This document shows, one piece after another, positions 25,757 to 34,900 of a stretch of DNA of 37,571 nt. Position numbers and translations under genes: made by a program. Under the pieces are notes generated by a model that searched no databases, was not told where the DNA came from, and saw nothing but the letters and a program-made list of their open reading frames with translations. How positions within the stretch are numbered: the first letter of the stretch is position 1; each line of letters opens with the position of its first letter. Origin of the DNA: Alphaproteobacteria bacterium (lineage in GTDB: Bacteria > Pseudomonadota > Alphaproteobacteria > Micropepsales > Micropepsaceae); assembly GCA_947473475.1 (NCBI GenBank), contig CANJBZ010000038.1:1-37571 (forward strand). The letters run 5' to 3'.

Positions 25757-26638
25757 CTAGAAATCCGGCTTGGACGCCTGCGGGACGTTGGTGTCCTTAG
25801 CGGCATAATATTCGTGGACGTTCTCGGCGCAGACGTTCTCCACCCATTCGCCGGACGCATGCAGATAGGTCGCCAAGCCCGACCACGGCTGGACAAACAT
25901 GGTCTTGTCTTCGACGGTGAACCGCACTTGCAGGCCGGCCCCTTTGTAATCACGGTCCACGATGGCGCCTTGCTCCGTGGCGGGCGGGCCGTATTCCCGC
26001 AAGGCGCGGTCCTGCGCCGCGCGCGCCTCGGCGTAATCGATCATCCGGTAGCGTTCGATGACGTGTAGCGCGCTGCTGAAGGGTGTGCCGAACTGGTCCA
26101 GAACGGCAGCCGGGCCCGCGACGACGCCCACCGTGTCGATCACCAGCGTGTCCCCTTCGTAATGGCCGATGGAATCACCGTGCCATGTCGGCGGGACCCG
26201 CCCCGGATGCGTTCCGTTCAAACGCACATGGCGGACCTGATGATCCTGCATGTAGAGCATGAGCACTTCATTCTTGGTCTGCAGAATCTCCATGCCTTGG
26301 ACACGAAAAATATAGGGGGCCACCATCGGCAGGCACTGGTTGGAGGGATTTAAATAATCCTCTCCGCGCGCCGTCACGTCGCTGCGCTCTTTGATCAATT
26401 GCGCCGCGGCCGGTGTGAGGTTCGGATTGTTGTAGTCGCCGACGGCCTTGCTTTGATTGGAGGTGCCGTCGGGCTTGCGGCTGAGATTGCGCGTGGGGCC
26501 AAGGCCGCTTTCGGGAAATTCAAGCCCGAACACCGCTCGCGACCAGAAGCCGGAGAAATTGGGAACGGAGTCTGCTGCGCGGGGTGAGCCGCAAAAGACC
26601 AATAGGCTGAGTGCAAAAACACAGGAATAGCTGCGCAT
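25757..26638 (-). CDS. Exported uncharacterised protein, FSG(F/I)W family, copy 1
   Basis: The 293-residue product has a signal peptide (about residues 1-21) and no domain I recognise. Clear shared blocks with the product of 29017-29934 are NFSGFW near 27-32, the NP-NQC-P motif, MLYMQDHQVRHVRLNGTHP, YEGDTLVIDTVG, FGTPFSSALHVIERY, VRFTVEDKTMF and the C-terminal VCAENVHEYY...PDF. This family is often annotated as hypothetical and looks secreted. It lies upstream of the MFS gene on the same strand with a 108-base gap and is divergent from the alpha/beta hydrolase. Confidence 0.75.
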   Translation of the reverse strand: MRSYSCVFALSLLVFCGSPRAADSVPNFSGFWSRAVFGLEFPESGLGPTRNLSRKPDGTSNQSKAVGDYNNPNLTPAAAQLIKERSDVTARGEDYLNPSNQCLPMVAPYIFRVQGMEILQTKNEVLMLYMQDHQVRHVRLNGTHPGRVPPTWHGDSIGHYEGDTLVIDTVGVVAGPAAVLDQFGTPFSSALHVIERYRMIDYAEARAAQDRALREYGPPATEQGAIVDRDYKGAGLQVRFTVEDKTMFVQPWSGLATYLHASGEWVENVCAENVHEYYAAKDTNVPQASKPDF

Positions 26639-26668
26639 AAGCGGCCCATATTTTCACAAGCAAGCACA

Positions 26669-26677
26669 ATTATAACA
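26669..26677 (-). promoter_or_regulatory. Extended -10 promoter for copy 1 of the FSG(F/I)W family
   Basis: On the minus strand the sequence TGTTATAAT (26677 down to 26669) is an exact extended -10 element (TGnTATAAT), which works without a strong -35. It is 31 bases before the start codon at 26638 and would initiate near 26662. No good -35 box is seen 17 bases upstream. The element sits in the 119-base divergent gap shared with the alpha/beta hydrolase gene. Confidence 0.5.
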
Positions 26678-26757
26678 TCAAGCTTGCCGTTCCGGGCCAG
26701 AATTGCAGCCTTGCTGGGGCAGTCCTATGATGGATACGGGTACGGGAGGGTGGAACA

Positions 26758-27495
26758 ATGACCAAGACAATTGGCTTTATGCGCATGATGCCGGTGGCGG
26801 CCGTTTCGACGCTCATGTTCTGCGGAGCAACCGCGCAAGCCAGCGTGATGGAGCAGACCAAGAAAATCGCCGGCTTCACCGTTCATTACAAGGTTGTGCT
26901 CCCGAACGGTTACGATCCGGCCAAAGCGTATCCCGCCATTCTGGCATTTGGCGGCGGGCCGCAGACCATGAACACGGTAGACGGAATCCTGGATCGCAAT
27001 TTCCGGGTTGAGGCTGAGAAACGCGGCTACATCGTCGTGTCGCCGGCCGCGCCCGATGGCGAGCTGTTTTTTGAAGAAGGCGCCCGGATATTTCCGGAGT
27101 TCCTGAAGATGATCCTGGCGGACTACAAAATCGAAGGCGGCAAATTTCACATCGCCGGGGTATCGAATGGCGGCATCGCCTCGCTCCACATTGCGGCTGC
27201 CCACCCGCAATACTTCCTCTCGGCGACGGCGTTTCCCGGCTATTTGTGGGAGCCGAACCAGGCCAAGCTTCAGGCCATCTCGACGATGTGCGTCTTCATG
27301 TATGTCGGCGAGAACGACGAATACCGCTGGCACAACGAGATGAAAAGCGAGGTGGAGTATCTGCGGTCCAAAGGGACGGTCGCGCGCTACACCGTTGAAA
27401 AAGGACAGCCGCACCGCTTGGACACGCTTGCCGGCCCCAATGCAAAGCGTCTCTTCGAAGGCTTCGAAGAGACGAAGAAGGGCTGCTCCAAGTAA
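26758..27495 (+). CDS. Exported alpha/beta hydrolase (esterase-like)
   Basis: The 245-residue product has a signal peptide (about residues 1-28) and an alpha/beta-hydrolase fold related to polyhydroxybutyrate depolymerase and feruloyl-type esterases. The nucleophile Ser136 is in GVSNGG, the acid is probably Asp187 in GENDEY, and the base His219 in GQPHRLD. PAILAFGGGPQT near 59-70 is the oxyanion region. ATG 26758 has GGAGGG at 26746-26751. The substrate is unknown; an ester or lactone is plausible. A 27-base perfect palindrome lies in its last codons. Confidence 0.82.
   Translation: MTKTIGFMRMMPVAAVSTLMFCGATAQASVMEQTKKIAGFTVHYKVVLPNGYDPAKAYPAILAFGGGPQTMNTVDGILDRNFRVEAEKRGYIVVSPAAPDGELFFEEGARIFPEFLKMILADYKIEGGKFHIAGVSNGGIASLHIAAAHPQYFLSATAFPGYLWEPNQAKLQAISTMCVFMYVGENDEYRWHNEMKSEVEYLRSKGTVARYTVEKGQPHRLDTLAGPNAKRLFEGFEETKKGCSK
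27448..27474. repeat. Perfect 27-base palindrome in the 3' end of the hydrolase gene
   Basis: CGTCTCTTCGAAG (27448-27460), one central G, and CTTCGAAGAGACG (27462-27474) form exact 13-base inverted arms. The repeat is within codons for the last 17 residues (RLFEGFEETKK region) and 18 bases before the stop of the hydrolase, next to the convergent amidohydrolase gene. It could form an 11-bp RNA hairpin on either strand and act as a shared end-of-transcript structure. It may also be a chance product of the coding sequence. Confidence 0.55.
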
Positions 27496-27512
27496 CGCGC
27501 TCTTCTGCGGGC

Positions 27513-28649
27513 TTAGGGTGTGGCCGAAGCTGTCTGCACCGGAAGCCGATAGTATTTGCGCGCGACGCCGGCATAGAGCGCTGCCTTCTCATCGGTCGAA
27601 GCGCCGGCCGTGATACGTTTGAAGGTGTTCCAGATCGTGCCGTAGCTGCACGCCGTCTTGTCGACGGGGAAGTTGCTTTCGAACATGCAGCGCTGAACGC
27701 CGAACAGCTCGATGGTAGTTTCGAACCAGGGTTTCCATTTCTTGGCCAAAGCAACCGACGTGCTCGCCGGGTCGACATGGCCTATTGGGTAATCCCAATT
27801 CTGGCCTAGACCGCCCACCTTCACCGCGACGTTCGGCCGCTTGGCGAGTTCGGTCATACCCTTCTTCCACTCCGCGAACGTCTCGGCCGGATTGTTGCGA
27901 TAGCGGCCGATGGTCAACGGTCCGCCGACATGGTTCAGGATGATCGTCACATTGGGAAGGGCCGAAACAAACGCGACCATATCCATGAGCTGCGGGTGGT
28001 AGCAGCCGGTGTCGAGCGTCAGGCTATAGCCGGCGAGCGCCGCGGCGCCTTCGCGAAATTTCGCATCGGCCAGAAGACCCTTGGGCGTAATGAGCGGCGC
28101 GCGCTCCATGCCCATCACGGGAATGTCGGTATTAAAGGCGTTGTAGCGCGTGCCGCGCAAACGGCCATCGCCGGCGCGCAGCAGTGCTTCCAGCACCGGC
28201 TTCACAGCATCGCCCGTGGTGAAATCGACCCGCCCGACAATGCCTGATGCCACACGCATCGGGCCGTATAGGCCGCTGGCGCTTTGGGCGGCGACGCCAT
28301 TCACAAACTCCACTTCGCCGACGAAGCGCATATCGCGCGGGCCTTCGGCGCGATACATTGAGCCGCACTCGATGAATACGGTCTGTTGAATGTTGTGCCC
28401 GCAGCCGCCGATGTCGGCGAGGACCTCAGGAAAGAGGAATCGCGGTACGCCGGGGCGCAAATCCCACAAATGATGATGGGGATCGACGATCGGCAGCGCC
28501 GGCTCCAGCGCAGGCTCTTCGTCGCCGCGCGGATTGGGCCACGTTGGCGCATCCGCGGCGGCGGCTTTGGCCGCGATGGGCGCGCTAACGGTTGCGGAGG
28601 CTGCCAAACCGGCCACCGCGCCGGCGGCGAGAAAACTGCGACGATCCAT
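27513..28649 (-). CDS. Exported amidohydrolase, COG3618-type TIM barrel
   Basis: ATG 28649 gives 378 residues beginning MDRRSFLAAGAVAGLAASA, a Tat-type signal (twin Arg at 3-4, then a hydrophobic stretch). AAGGGG lies 9 bases upstream; ATG 28658 would have no spacing. The catalytic barrel follows: IVDPHHHLWD at 54-63 holds the metal-binding histidines. Later segments are LDTGCYHPQLMD, IILNHVGGP, and CMFESNFPVD with the conserved Asp. The family (COG3618, amidohydrolase 2) includes lactonases such as those for fuconolactone and pyrone dicarboxylate. The Tat signal points to a periplasmic enzyme with metal loaded in the cytoplasm. It is convergent with the alpha/beta hydrolase. Confidence 0.87.
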   Translation of the reverse strand: MDRRSFLAAGAVAGLAASATVSAPIAAKAAAADAPTWPNPRGDEEPALEPALPIVDPHHHLWDLRPGVPRFLFPEVLADIGGCGHNIQQTVFIECGSMYRAEGPRDMRFVGEVEFVNGVAAQSASGLYGPMRVASGIVGRVDFTTGDAVKPVLEALLRAGDGRLRGTRYNAFNTDIPVMGMERAPLITPKGLLADAKFREGAAALAGYSLTLDTGCYHPQLMDMVAFVSALPNVTIILNHVGGPLTIGRYRNNPAETFAEWKKGMTELAKRPNVAVKVGGLGQNWDYPIGHVDPASTSVALAKKWKPWFETTIELFGVQRCMFESNFPVDKTACSYGTIWNTFKRITAGASTDEKAALYAGVARKYYRLPVQTASATP

Positions 28650-29016
28650 TTGAGGCATCCCCTTATTGCGGCTCGGAGTTTCCTGCTTACGGCCGGTTTT
28701 GTCACGTGCAGCATGAGCGCACCAGGGCGATTTCAGCAAAGTTACGGCTCACTTGATGTGGAAAACGAAGAGAGCGTTTTTTCGTCAAAGCGGGGTGTTG
28801 CGCCAGCGTTACATTCGGCAGGCGCGGATTTCATAACGGTTTGCAGCAAGGACTATGCCCTGCTCGGAGATTGTGAAACCACCGCTCTCGCGGGAAGCGG
28901 CGGCGCTATCGATTGACTGAGCTGCCCCCGCTTCGATTCCTATGCTTGGTTTGCGCAGAGTTTAACGTGTCCGGAAACCGGTGTAGCATTGCCTTGGTTA
29001 CGCGCAGGAGGCGGCG
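28650..29016. other. 367-base divergent intergenic region
   Basis: The gap lies between the divergent amidohydrolase (start 28649, -) and copy 2 of the FSG(F/I)W family (start 29017, +), so it must hold promoters for both. I see no consensus -35/-10 pair: TTTAAC (28961-28966) with TAGCAT (28984-28989) at 17 bases spacing is the best but weak. A Shine-Dalgarno AGGAGG is at 29006-29011. No convincing small gene, repeat or RNA is seen. Confidence 0.4.
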
Positions 29017-29934
29017 ATGAGGCTCAAGACGGGATTGAAGCTGGCTGCATTGGCGGCGGTTGCAACGGTGTCTGCGTCCGTTCAGGCGGCGCCGGGCGGC
29101 GGTCCCCGGCCCGATTTTTCGGGCATCTGGGCGCATCCCTGGCTGCCGGGGTTTGAGGCGCTTCCTTCCGGTCCGACCGCACTGGTCAATCTTTCGCGCA
29201 CCCCGCAAGGGCAGAGCATCCAGACCCAACTGGTCGGCGATTATAAGAATCCGATTCTGAACCCCGCGGCGTCTGAAACCGTTCGTAAAATGGGCGAGCA
29301 GTCCAAATCGTTTTTCGGCTTCCACAATCCGCGCAACCAGTGCTGGCCGAACGGTATACCCTTCGTCCTGTCGGCCAACGGTATGCAGATATTCGACCGC
29401 GGCGATCATCTGACCATGATCTATCGCGTGGATCATCAGATGCGTACGGTGCGGATGAACGGGTCGCATCCCGCCAATGTCAGGCCATCCTATTACGGGG
29501 ACTCGGTCGGCCATTTTGAAGGGGACACGCTGGTGATTGACACGGTCGGCATCAAGCCCGGCCGTTTTGCGATGATCGATTGGTTCGGTACGCCGCAAAC
29601 GCCCGCGTTGCACGTGGTCGAACGCTATCAGCTCCTTACCTATGAACAGGCGCAGGAAGGCGTGAAGCGTGCGTACAAGGACAATGTGCTCCCGCAATTC
29701 AACAATCCGCCGGTGGTCGATTTCAATTCGCGAGGCAAATGGTTGCAGCTTCGCTTCACGGTCGACGATCCGACGGTTTTTACGGGTCCGTGGTCCGCGA
29801 CGGTGACCTATGGGCCGGCAGCGCGGGCCGTGGGACCGGAAACCTGGCCTGAGGATGTCTGCGCCGAAAATCCGCACAAATACGGCACGGAAGAAGATGT
29901 TCAACTGCCGACGGCGGCAGTCGCCGATTTCTGA
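29017..29934 (+). CDS. Exported uncharacterised protein, FSG(F/I)W family, copy 2
   Basis: The 305-residue product starts at ATG 29017 after AGGAGG (29006-29011) with a signal peptide (about residues 1-25, ending VQA-AP). It is a paralogue of the product of 25757-26638: DFSGIW near residue 34, NPRNQCWPNGIPFVL, HLTMIYRVDHQMRTVRMNGSHP, FEGDTLVIDTVGI, FGTPQTPALHVVERY, LRFTVDDPTVF and the C-terminal DVCAEN...ADF. No enzyme motif is recognised; the conserved Cys pair (NQC and CAEN) could form a disulphide. The two copies flank the two hydrolase genes. Confidence 0.75.
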   Translation: MRLKTGLKLAALAAVATVSASVQAAPGGGPRPDFSGIWAHPWLPGFEALPSGPTALVNLSRTPQGQSIQTQLVGDYKNPILNPAASETVRKMGEQSKSFFGFHNPRNQCWPNGIPFVLSANGMQIFDRGDHLTMIYRVDHQMRTVRMNGSHPANVRPSYYGDSVGHFEGDTLVIDTVGIKPGRFAMIDWFGTPQTPALHVVERYQLLTYEQAQEGVKRAYKDNVLPQFNNPPVVDFNSRGKWLQLRFTVDDPTVFTGPWSATVTYGPAARAVGPETWPEDVCAENPHKYGTEEDVQLPTAAVADF

Positions 29935-30094
29935 GGCGTTTCCGCCCGAAAATCTGGCGTGGGGCGGCATCCGGATGATGTCCTGCGGCATCTGCATCCC
30001 ATGCCGCATTGCGGGAATGGAACCATTCGCCCACTCGTTCATTGACCCCGCTGCGGGGGCAAATCGCTGAATAGTCTGAAGGGTAAATTCACGC

Positions 30095-31924
30095 GTGCGG
30101 CTTGTCGTTCTTTGCGCGTTCCTATTGGGTTTGTGCTTCGCTTTTTCGGCGGCTGAAGCTGCCGATCCCCAGTCCTATACCGTGACGTTGGATTCGAGCG
30201 GGTCGTCGGCCGTCGACGACGTGGTTCGCAACAGCTCGCTTCTTGTGAGCTTGCGCGACTCCGCGCCCGTGCCGCCTTTCGGGCTTGTGACGCGCGCCAC
30301 GGGCGATATCGAGCGTCTGAAAACCGCCATCAATAGCTTCGGCTACTACCAGCCTATGATTGCGATCACCATCGCCGGGCGCGATGTGAACGATCCGGGT
30401 CTGTCGCAAGTGTTGGACGAGACACCGGCGGGCGTGGCGGTTCCGGTGCATGTCGCGATCGCGGCTGGGCCGCTCTATCGCCTCGGCCGCATTTCGGTCG
30501 AGGGCGCGATCCCGGCGGGGGCCGAAGAACAGATTAAGCTCAGTGCGGGAGATGCGGCGGTCGCCTCGGACGTGATCGCGGCACAGGCGCGGCTGCTGAC
30601 CGCGTTGCAGGAGCAAGGGTACGCCTTTGCCGACGTCCACCAGCCCATCGCCTATGCCGACGATGAGGCCCATACGCTCGATATCGTCTTTGAGACCGAA
30701 GTGGGACCGAAAGCCGACATTGGTGCGATCCGGTTTGAGGGTCTTAAGCAGGTGGATGCCTCATTCGCGCAGCACGCCTTCACGGTGAAGTCCGGCGATT
30801 TGTACCAGCCTACCGTGATTGAGAGAGCGCGACTGGCTCTGCTGCAAACCGGGGTGTTCAGCGGCGTCAGCATCACGCCGGGCGAGAAGCCCAACAACGG
30901 CCGCGTCGATCTCGTCATTCAGGTCGAGGAACGGCCGCCCCACGCGGTCAGCGTCGCAGGGACGTATTCGACCGATCTCGGTGTCAGCCTCTCGGGCACT
31001 TGGAGCCACCGCAATCTCTTCGGCAATGCAGAGCAGTTGAATCTGACCGCTGCCGGAACCGGATTGTGGGGAAACGCCACAGACGACATCGGCTACCAAT
31101 TTGCCGCTCAGTTCATAAAGCCAATGTTCTTGCGCGACGACCAGACGCTGGAAACAAACCTATCGGCGGTGAAGCAGGATTTGCGCGCCTTCACGCAGCG
31201 CGCGGAAACGCTGGCGGGCCTTTTGCGGCGCAAATTCTCGCCGCAATGGACCGGCACGGCGGGCGCATCGCTGGCACATGACGTGGTGTCGCAGAAAAGC
31301 GTGGATCGCAAATACCAGCTCTTCAGCACGCCGGTCGCAGCCAGCTATGACAGCACGGGCCTCACCAATCCGATCTCCGATGCGGTGCGTGGGTCACGCG
31401 CGCTGCTGCAGATTACTCCTGCGCTGGCTTTCGGAAATGTGGTGTCGAATTTCTTCATCTTTCAGGCAAGCGGGTCCACCTATTTCGATCTTGCCGGTAA
31501 CGGCAATACGGTTCTCGCCTTGCGCGGGACCGTCGCAAACGTGATCGGCGCTTCGAATTTCGACCTGCCGCCGGATCAAAGATTGTATGCCGGCGGAAGC
31601 GGAACGGTGCGCGGTTACAAATATCAGACGATTGGCCCGCTGTTTGCCGACGGCGATCCCATCGGAGGAACCGCGCTGGATGCGGTTACCGTCGAGCTGC
31701 GGCAGCGTGTTTACGGTAATTACGGTGTGGTTGCGTTTGTCGATGCCGGGCAGGCGAGCGCCGAGAAGGTGCCGTTCACCGGCACGCTGCGTACCGGCGT
31801 TGGAGCCGGGGTTCGCTACTACAGTCCGATCGGTGTCGTGCGCGCCGATTTCGCGGTCCCGTTGAAACGGCCAGCGAGCGGTGATGCATTCGAAATCTAC
31901 ATCGGACTGGGACAGGCGTTCTGA
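30095..31924 (+). CDS. tamA: Outer-membrane translocation and assembly protein TamA
   Basis: The 609-residue product starts at GTG 30095, after GAAGGG (30078-30083), with a signal peptide (about residues 1-22). Three POTRA repeats occupy roughly 28-270 (e.g. GPLYRLGRISVEGAIP, LTALQEQGYAFADVH, IGAIRFEGLKQVD with GDLYQPTVIERARLALLQTGVFSGV). The BamA-like barrel follows, with the motif GGSGTVRGYKYQTIGP and a final aromatic residue (IGLGQAF). TamA acts with TamB in delivering outer-membrane proteins and lipids. Its stop overlaps the tamB ATG by one base (TGATG), so the two are coupled. Confidence 0.93.
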   Translation: MRLVVLCAFLLGLCFAFSAAEAADPQSYTVTLDSSGSSAVDDVVRNSSLLVSLRDSAPVPPFGLVTRATGDIERLKTAINSFGYYQPMIAITIAGRDVNDPGLSQVLDETPAGVAVPVHVAIAAGPLYRLGRISVEGAIPAGAEEQIKLSAGDAAVASDVIAAQARLLTALQEQGYAFADVHQPIAYADDEAHTLDIVFETEVGPKADIGAIRFEGLKQVDASFAQHAFTVKSGDLYQPTVIERARLALLQTGVFSGVSITPGEKPNNGRVDLVIQVEERPPHAVSVAGTYSTDLGVSLSGTWSHRNLFGNAEQLNLTAAGTGLWGNATDDIGYQFAAQFIKPMFLRDDQTLETNLSAVKQDLRAFTQRAETLAGLLRRKFSPQWTGTAGASLAHDVVSQKSVDRKYQLFSTPVAASYDSTGLTNPISDAVRGSRALLQITPALAFGNVVSNFFIFQASGSTYFDLAGNGNTVLALRGTVANVIGASNFDLPPDQRLYAGGSGTVRGYKYQTIGPLFADGDPIGGTALDAVTVELRQRVYGNYGVVAFVDAGQASAEKVPFTGTLRTGVGAGVRYYSPIGVVRADFAVPLKRPASGDAFEIYIGLGQAF

Positions 31925-34900
31925 TGCGCAAACTGGTGCGAACCGTTGTCAGGGTCTTAGCCGTCTCATTGGCGCTGGTTGCAGCTGTCGTTGTGCTTGG
32001 TGCGCTGTTCGTCAACACGCAATTTGGAGCCGGCAACGTCGCCTCTCTCGTAGGCAGGCTCACGGATGGGCGTGTTTCCATTGAGGGGTTGAGCGGCCGC
32101 GTTCCCGATCATCTGCGGGCGCGCCATTTCGAATTGCGCGATGCCCAAGGCGTATGGCTGACGCTCGACGACGTGGTGCTGGATTGGAATCCGCTTCCGC
32201 TGTTGCGGAATCGCTTTGAAATTTACCGTGTCGAGGCTGCACGCGCGCACGTTCTGCGATTGCCGGTCCGGGACGATTCCGGTCCAAGCTATGTCTTCGA
32301 CATTGGAATGCTTCGCATACCAATGATCGAAACGGATGCCCCGGTTAGCGGCAGGCCCGCGGTCCTCAGCGTGCAGGGCTCGCTCCGTTACGCGGGCCTG
32401 ATGGACTGGTCGGCGGACTTGAAAGCGACACGCCTCGATGAGCCTGGCTCCTATCGCATTGCCGGACAGTTCGTGGATGGAATCGCCGATGGTTTGGCGA
32501 GCCTGCAAGAGAGACCTCTTGGGCTTGTCGGCGGGCTTCTTGGCCTGAGCGATATCGGCCCAATTTCTGCCGAAGCACACGCATCCCGCGGCGCCGCGAC
32601 CAATGCGATGTCGTTCCAAGTGCATGCCGGACCTCTTGCGGCGACGGGCAGCGGGACCATCGACGTCGCGCGGCGGATTGCGGACATGGATTTTAGGGCC
32701 GATGCGCCGGCCATGGAACTGCGTCCCGATCTGAGATGGCAAAGTCTTGCCGCAGAGGGTCACTTCCATGGGCCTTTCGTCCGGCCCGATGTTACGGCCA
32801 ATGTCGATGTGCGCGCGCTCACGGCCTACGGCACGAGCGTCGGTCAAATCGTGGCGAAGGTGCAGGGCAATACCGGCGATGTAAGATTTTCGGGCAGCGC
32901 GTCCGGACTCATGCTCCCGGGCGATCAGGGGCAGCTTTTCGCCCGCCAACCGGTCGGGCTGGAGGGAAGCATCGATCTTGCGGCCGCCCGTCACCCGTTC
33001 AACGTCACGGTCACCCATCCGCTGGTGACCATCGGCGCGGCCGGCGAAGCGGCTACGCCGGTCAGCGCGCGACTGTCCATCGAAGCGCGCGATCTGGCGC
33101 CGTTTGCGCGTCTTGAGGACATCGATCTGGGCGGCCGTGCAAAAATCGATGTCGATCTGAATTCCTCCGCGAATGCGTACAGCATTGCCGCACGCGGGAC
33201 GATCGATCTGCTGGGCGAGTCGGTACTCGCGCGTCTGACGGGACGCAATGCAACGTTTCGCTCGACGGTCGCCATCTCCGGAACGACAGCTACAATTACC
33301 GATGCGCGGTTCGACGCGGCCAAACTGACGGCGCGGTTGTCTGGAAGTTTCCGCAACGGAATGGTGGATCTGCATTCCTCCGCACGGCTGCCCGATGTTT
33401 CGGTGCTGGCGCCGCGATTGAGGGGCGATTTGGAATTCAACCTCGATGCGCTGGGGCCGCTGGAAGATGCGCGCCTATCGGCAAGGGGGAGAGGCAATCT
33501 TGGAACGGACGGATTCCCACAGCAGGAGCTAACTCTCACGGCAGAGGCAAAAGGTCTGCCGATGCCGCAATCGGGCAATTTCGCCGTGGCGGGACGTTTT
33601 GCCGATGCCCCGGTAAGGGTCATTGGCGACATCACGCATTCGGACAAGCAGGTGTTTCTCGTCAGCTTGAAACAGGCCGAATGGAAAACGCTGCGGGCGT
33701 CCGCGTCCATTTCGGTGCCCAACGCGGCGCCGGTTACCGGCGAAGGGACGGTCTCCGTCGCCAATCTCAGGGACCTGTCCGCCCTTCTTGCGATACCGTT
33801 GGAGGGCAGCTTGCAGGCGCGTGTTGCATTCACCGACCGTAATAATACGACGAATGCGGCCATTTCCGCACAGGCTGCCAATATTTCTTATGATGGCATC
33901 ACTGCCCAGACGTTGACCGTCGATGGAGCCGTCGTCGATCCATTCGGGAATCTTTCTCTCGATCTGTATGCCGCGGCGCGCGGTATGAAGGCGGCGGGCT
34001 TTTTCGGGAACGTAAACGCGGGCCTGAAAGGTATGCTGGATGCGCTGGCGGTTCGCCTCGATGCCGATGTGATGGATGGCGACGGAAATCCCGCTGAGAT
34101 CGCGGGAGCAGCTACCGCTAACATTCGCGACAAATACGTGCGCTTGCTTTCGCTGCACGCCAAATACCGCGACGAGAGTGTGTCGCTGACCGAGCCCGCG
34201 CGGATAGACTTTAGGGATGGTTTGGCCGTCGATCGTCTTGTGCTGGCTACGGCCGGGGGCAGGGTTTCCGTCGCCGGACGCTTTACGCCTACGCTCGCCA
34301 CGACCATCACGGCACAGAATATTTCCGCGGCTGCTTTCACACCGTTTGTCCCGGAATGGAAGCCGCAAGGCGTCCTGTCAGGCTCTGCGGAGTTGAGCGG
34401 AACGCTGGCCACGCCACGCGGCACGATCATCCTGGAAGGAAAAGGTCTGCGAAGCCCTGTCGTTCCCGGTGCGATCAGTAGCGGCGATTTGACGGCACGT
34501 GCCGACCTTGGCGGAGACACCGCGCGCATCGAGGCCCAACTCGCTGCCGGAACCGCGATCCGTATCAATGTGACGGGGTCCGTCCCCATGGATATGCAGC
34601 GCGAAATGGCGCTTCGCGTAACGGGCACGACAGACCTGTCGGTTTTCAACGCGGTCCTTTCCGCCGAGGGCCGCAAAGTGTTGGGGCGGGTCAGTCTCGA
34701 TACATCCGTGAACGGAACGTTTGGTGCGCCGCGCATCGCCGGGCATGCTTCATTGGCCGGAGGAGAGGTGCAGGACATTCCGCACGGATTTCGCGTTCAC
34801 GACATCGCCGCCGAGGTTGACAGCGATGGCGTCACGGCGCGGCTGACCAAACTCTCGGGGATTGCCGGCGATGGCGCCATCGGCGGAACGGGGACGATGA

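Noticed and set aside
24632-26068. 478-codon open frame on the + strand
   Set aside because: Its product is His/Arg/Gln-rich and lacks any fold pattern; the minus strand here carries the MFS transporter and an exported protein with clear signals.
28719-28916. Possible small + strand gene upstream of copy 2 of the FSG(F/I)W family
   Set aside because: No ribosome-binding site or conserved pattern; it lies in a divergent promoter region and reads like non-coding sequence.
28951-28989. Possible promoter TTGCGC or TTTAAC with TAGCAT before copy 2 of the FSG(F/I)W family
   Set aside because: TTGCGC is 27 bases from TAGCAT, too far, and TTTAAC-N17-TAGCAT matches consensus poorly, so it is not listed as a feature.
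31966-33375. 469-codon open frame antisense to tamB
   Set aside because: It is a shadow of the tamB coding sequence, with Arg/His-rich composition and no ribosome-binding site noted.
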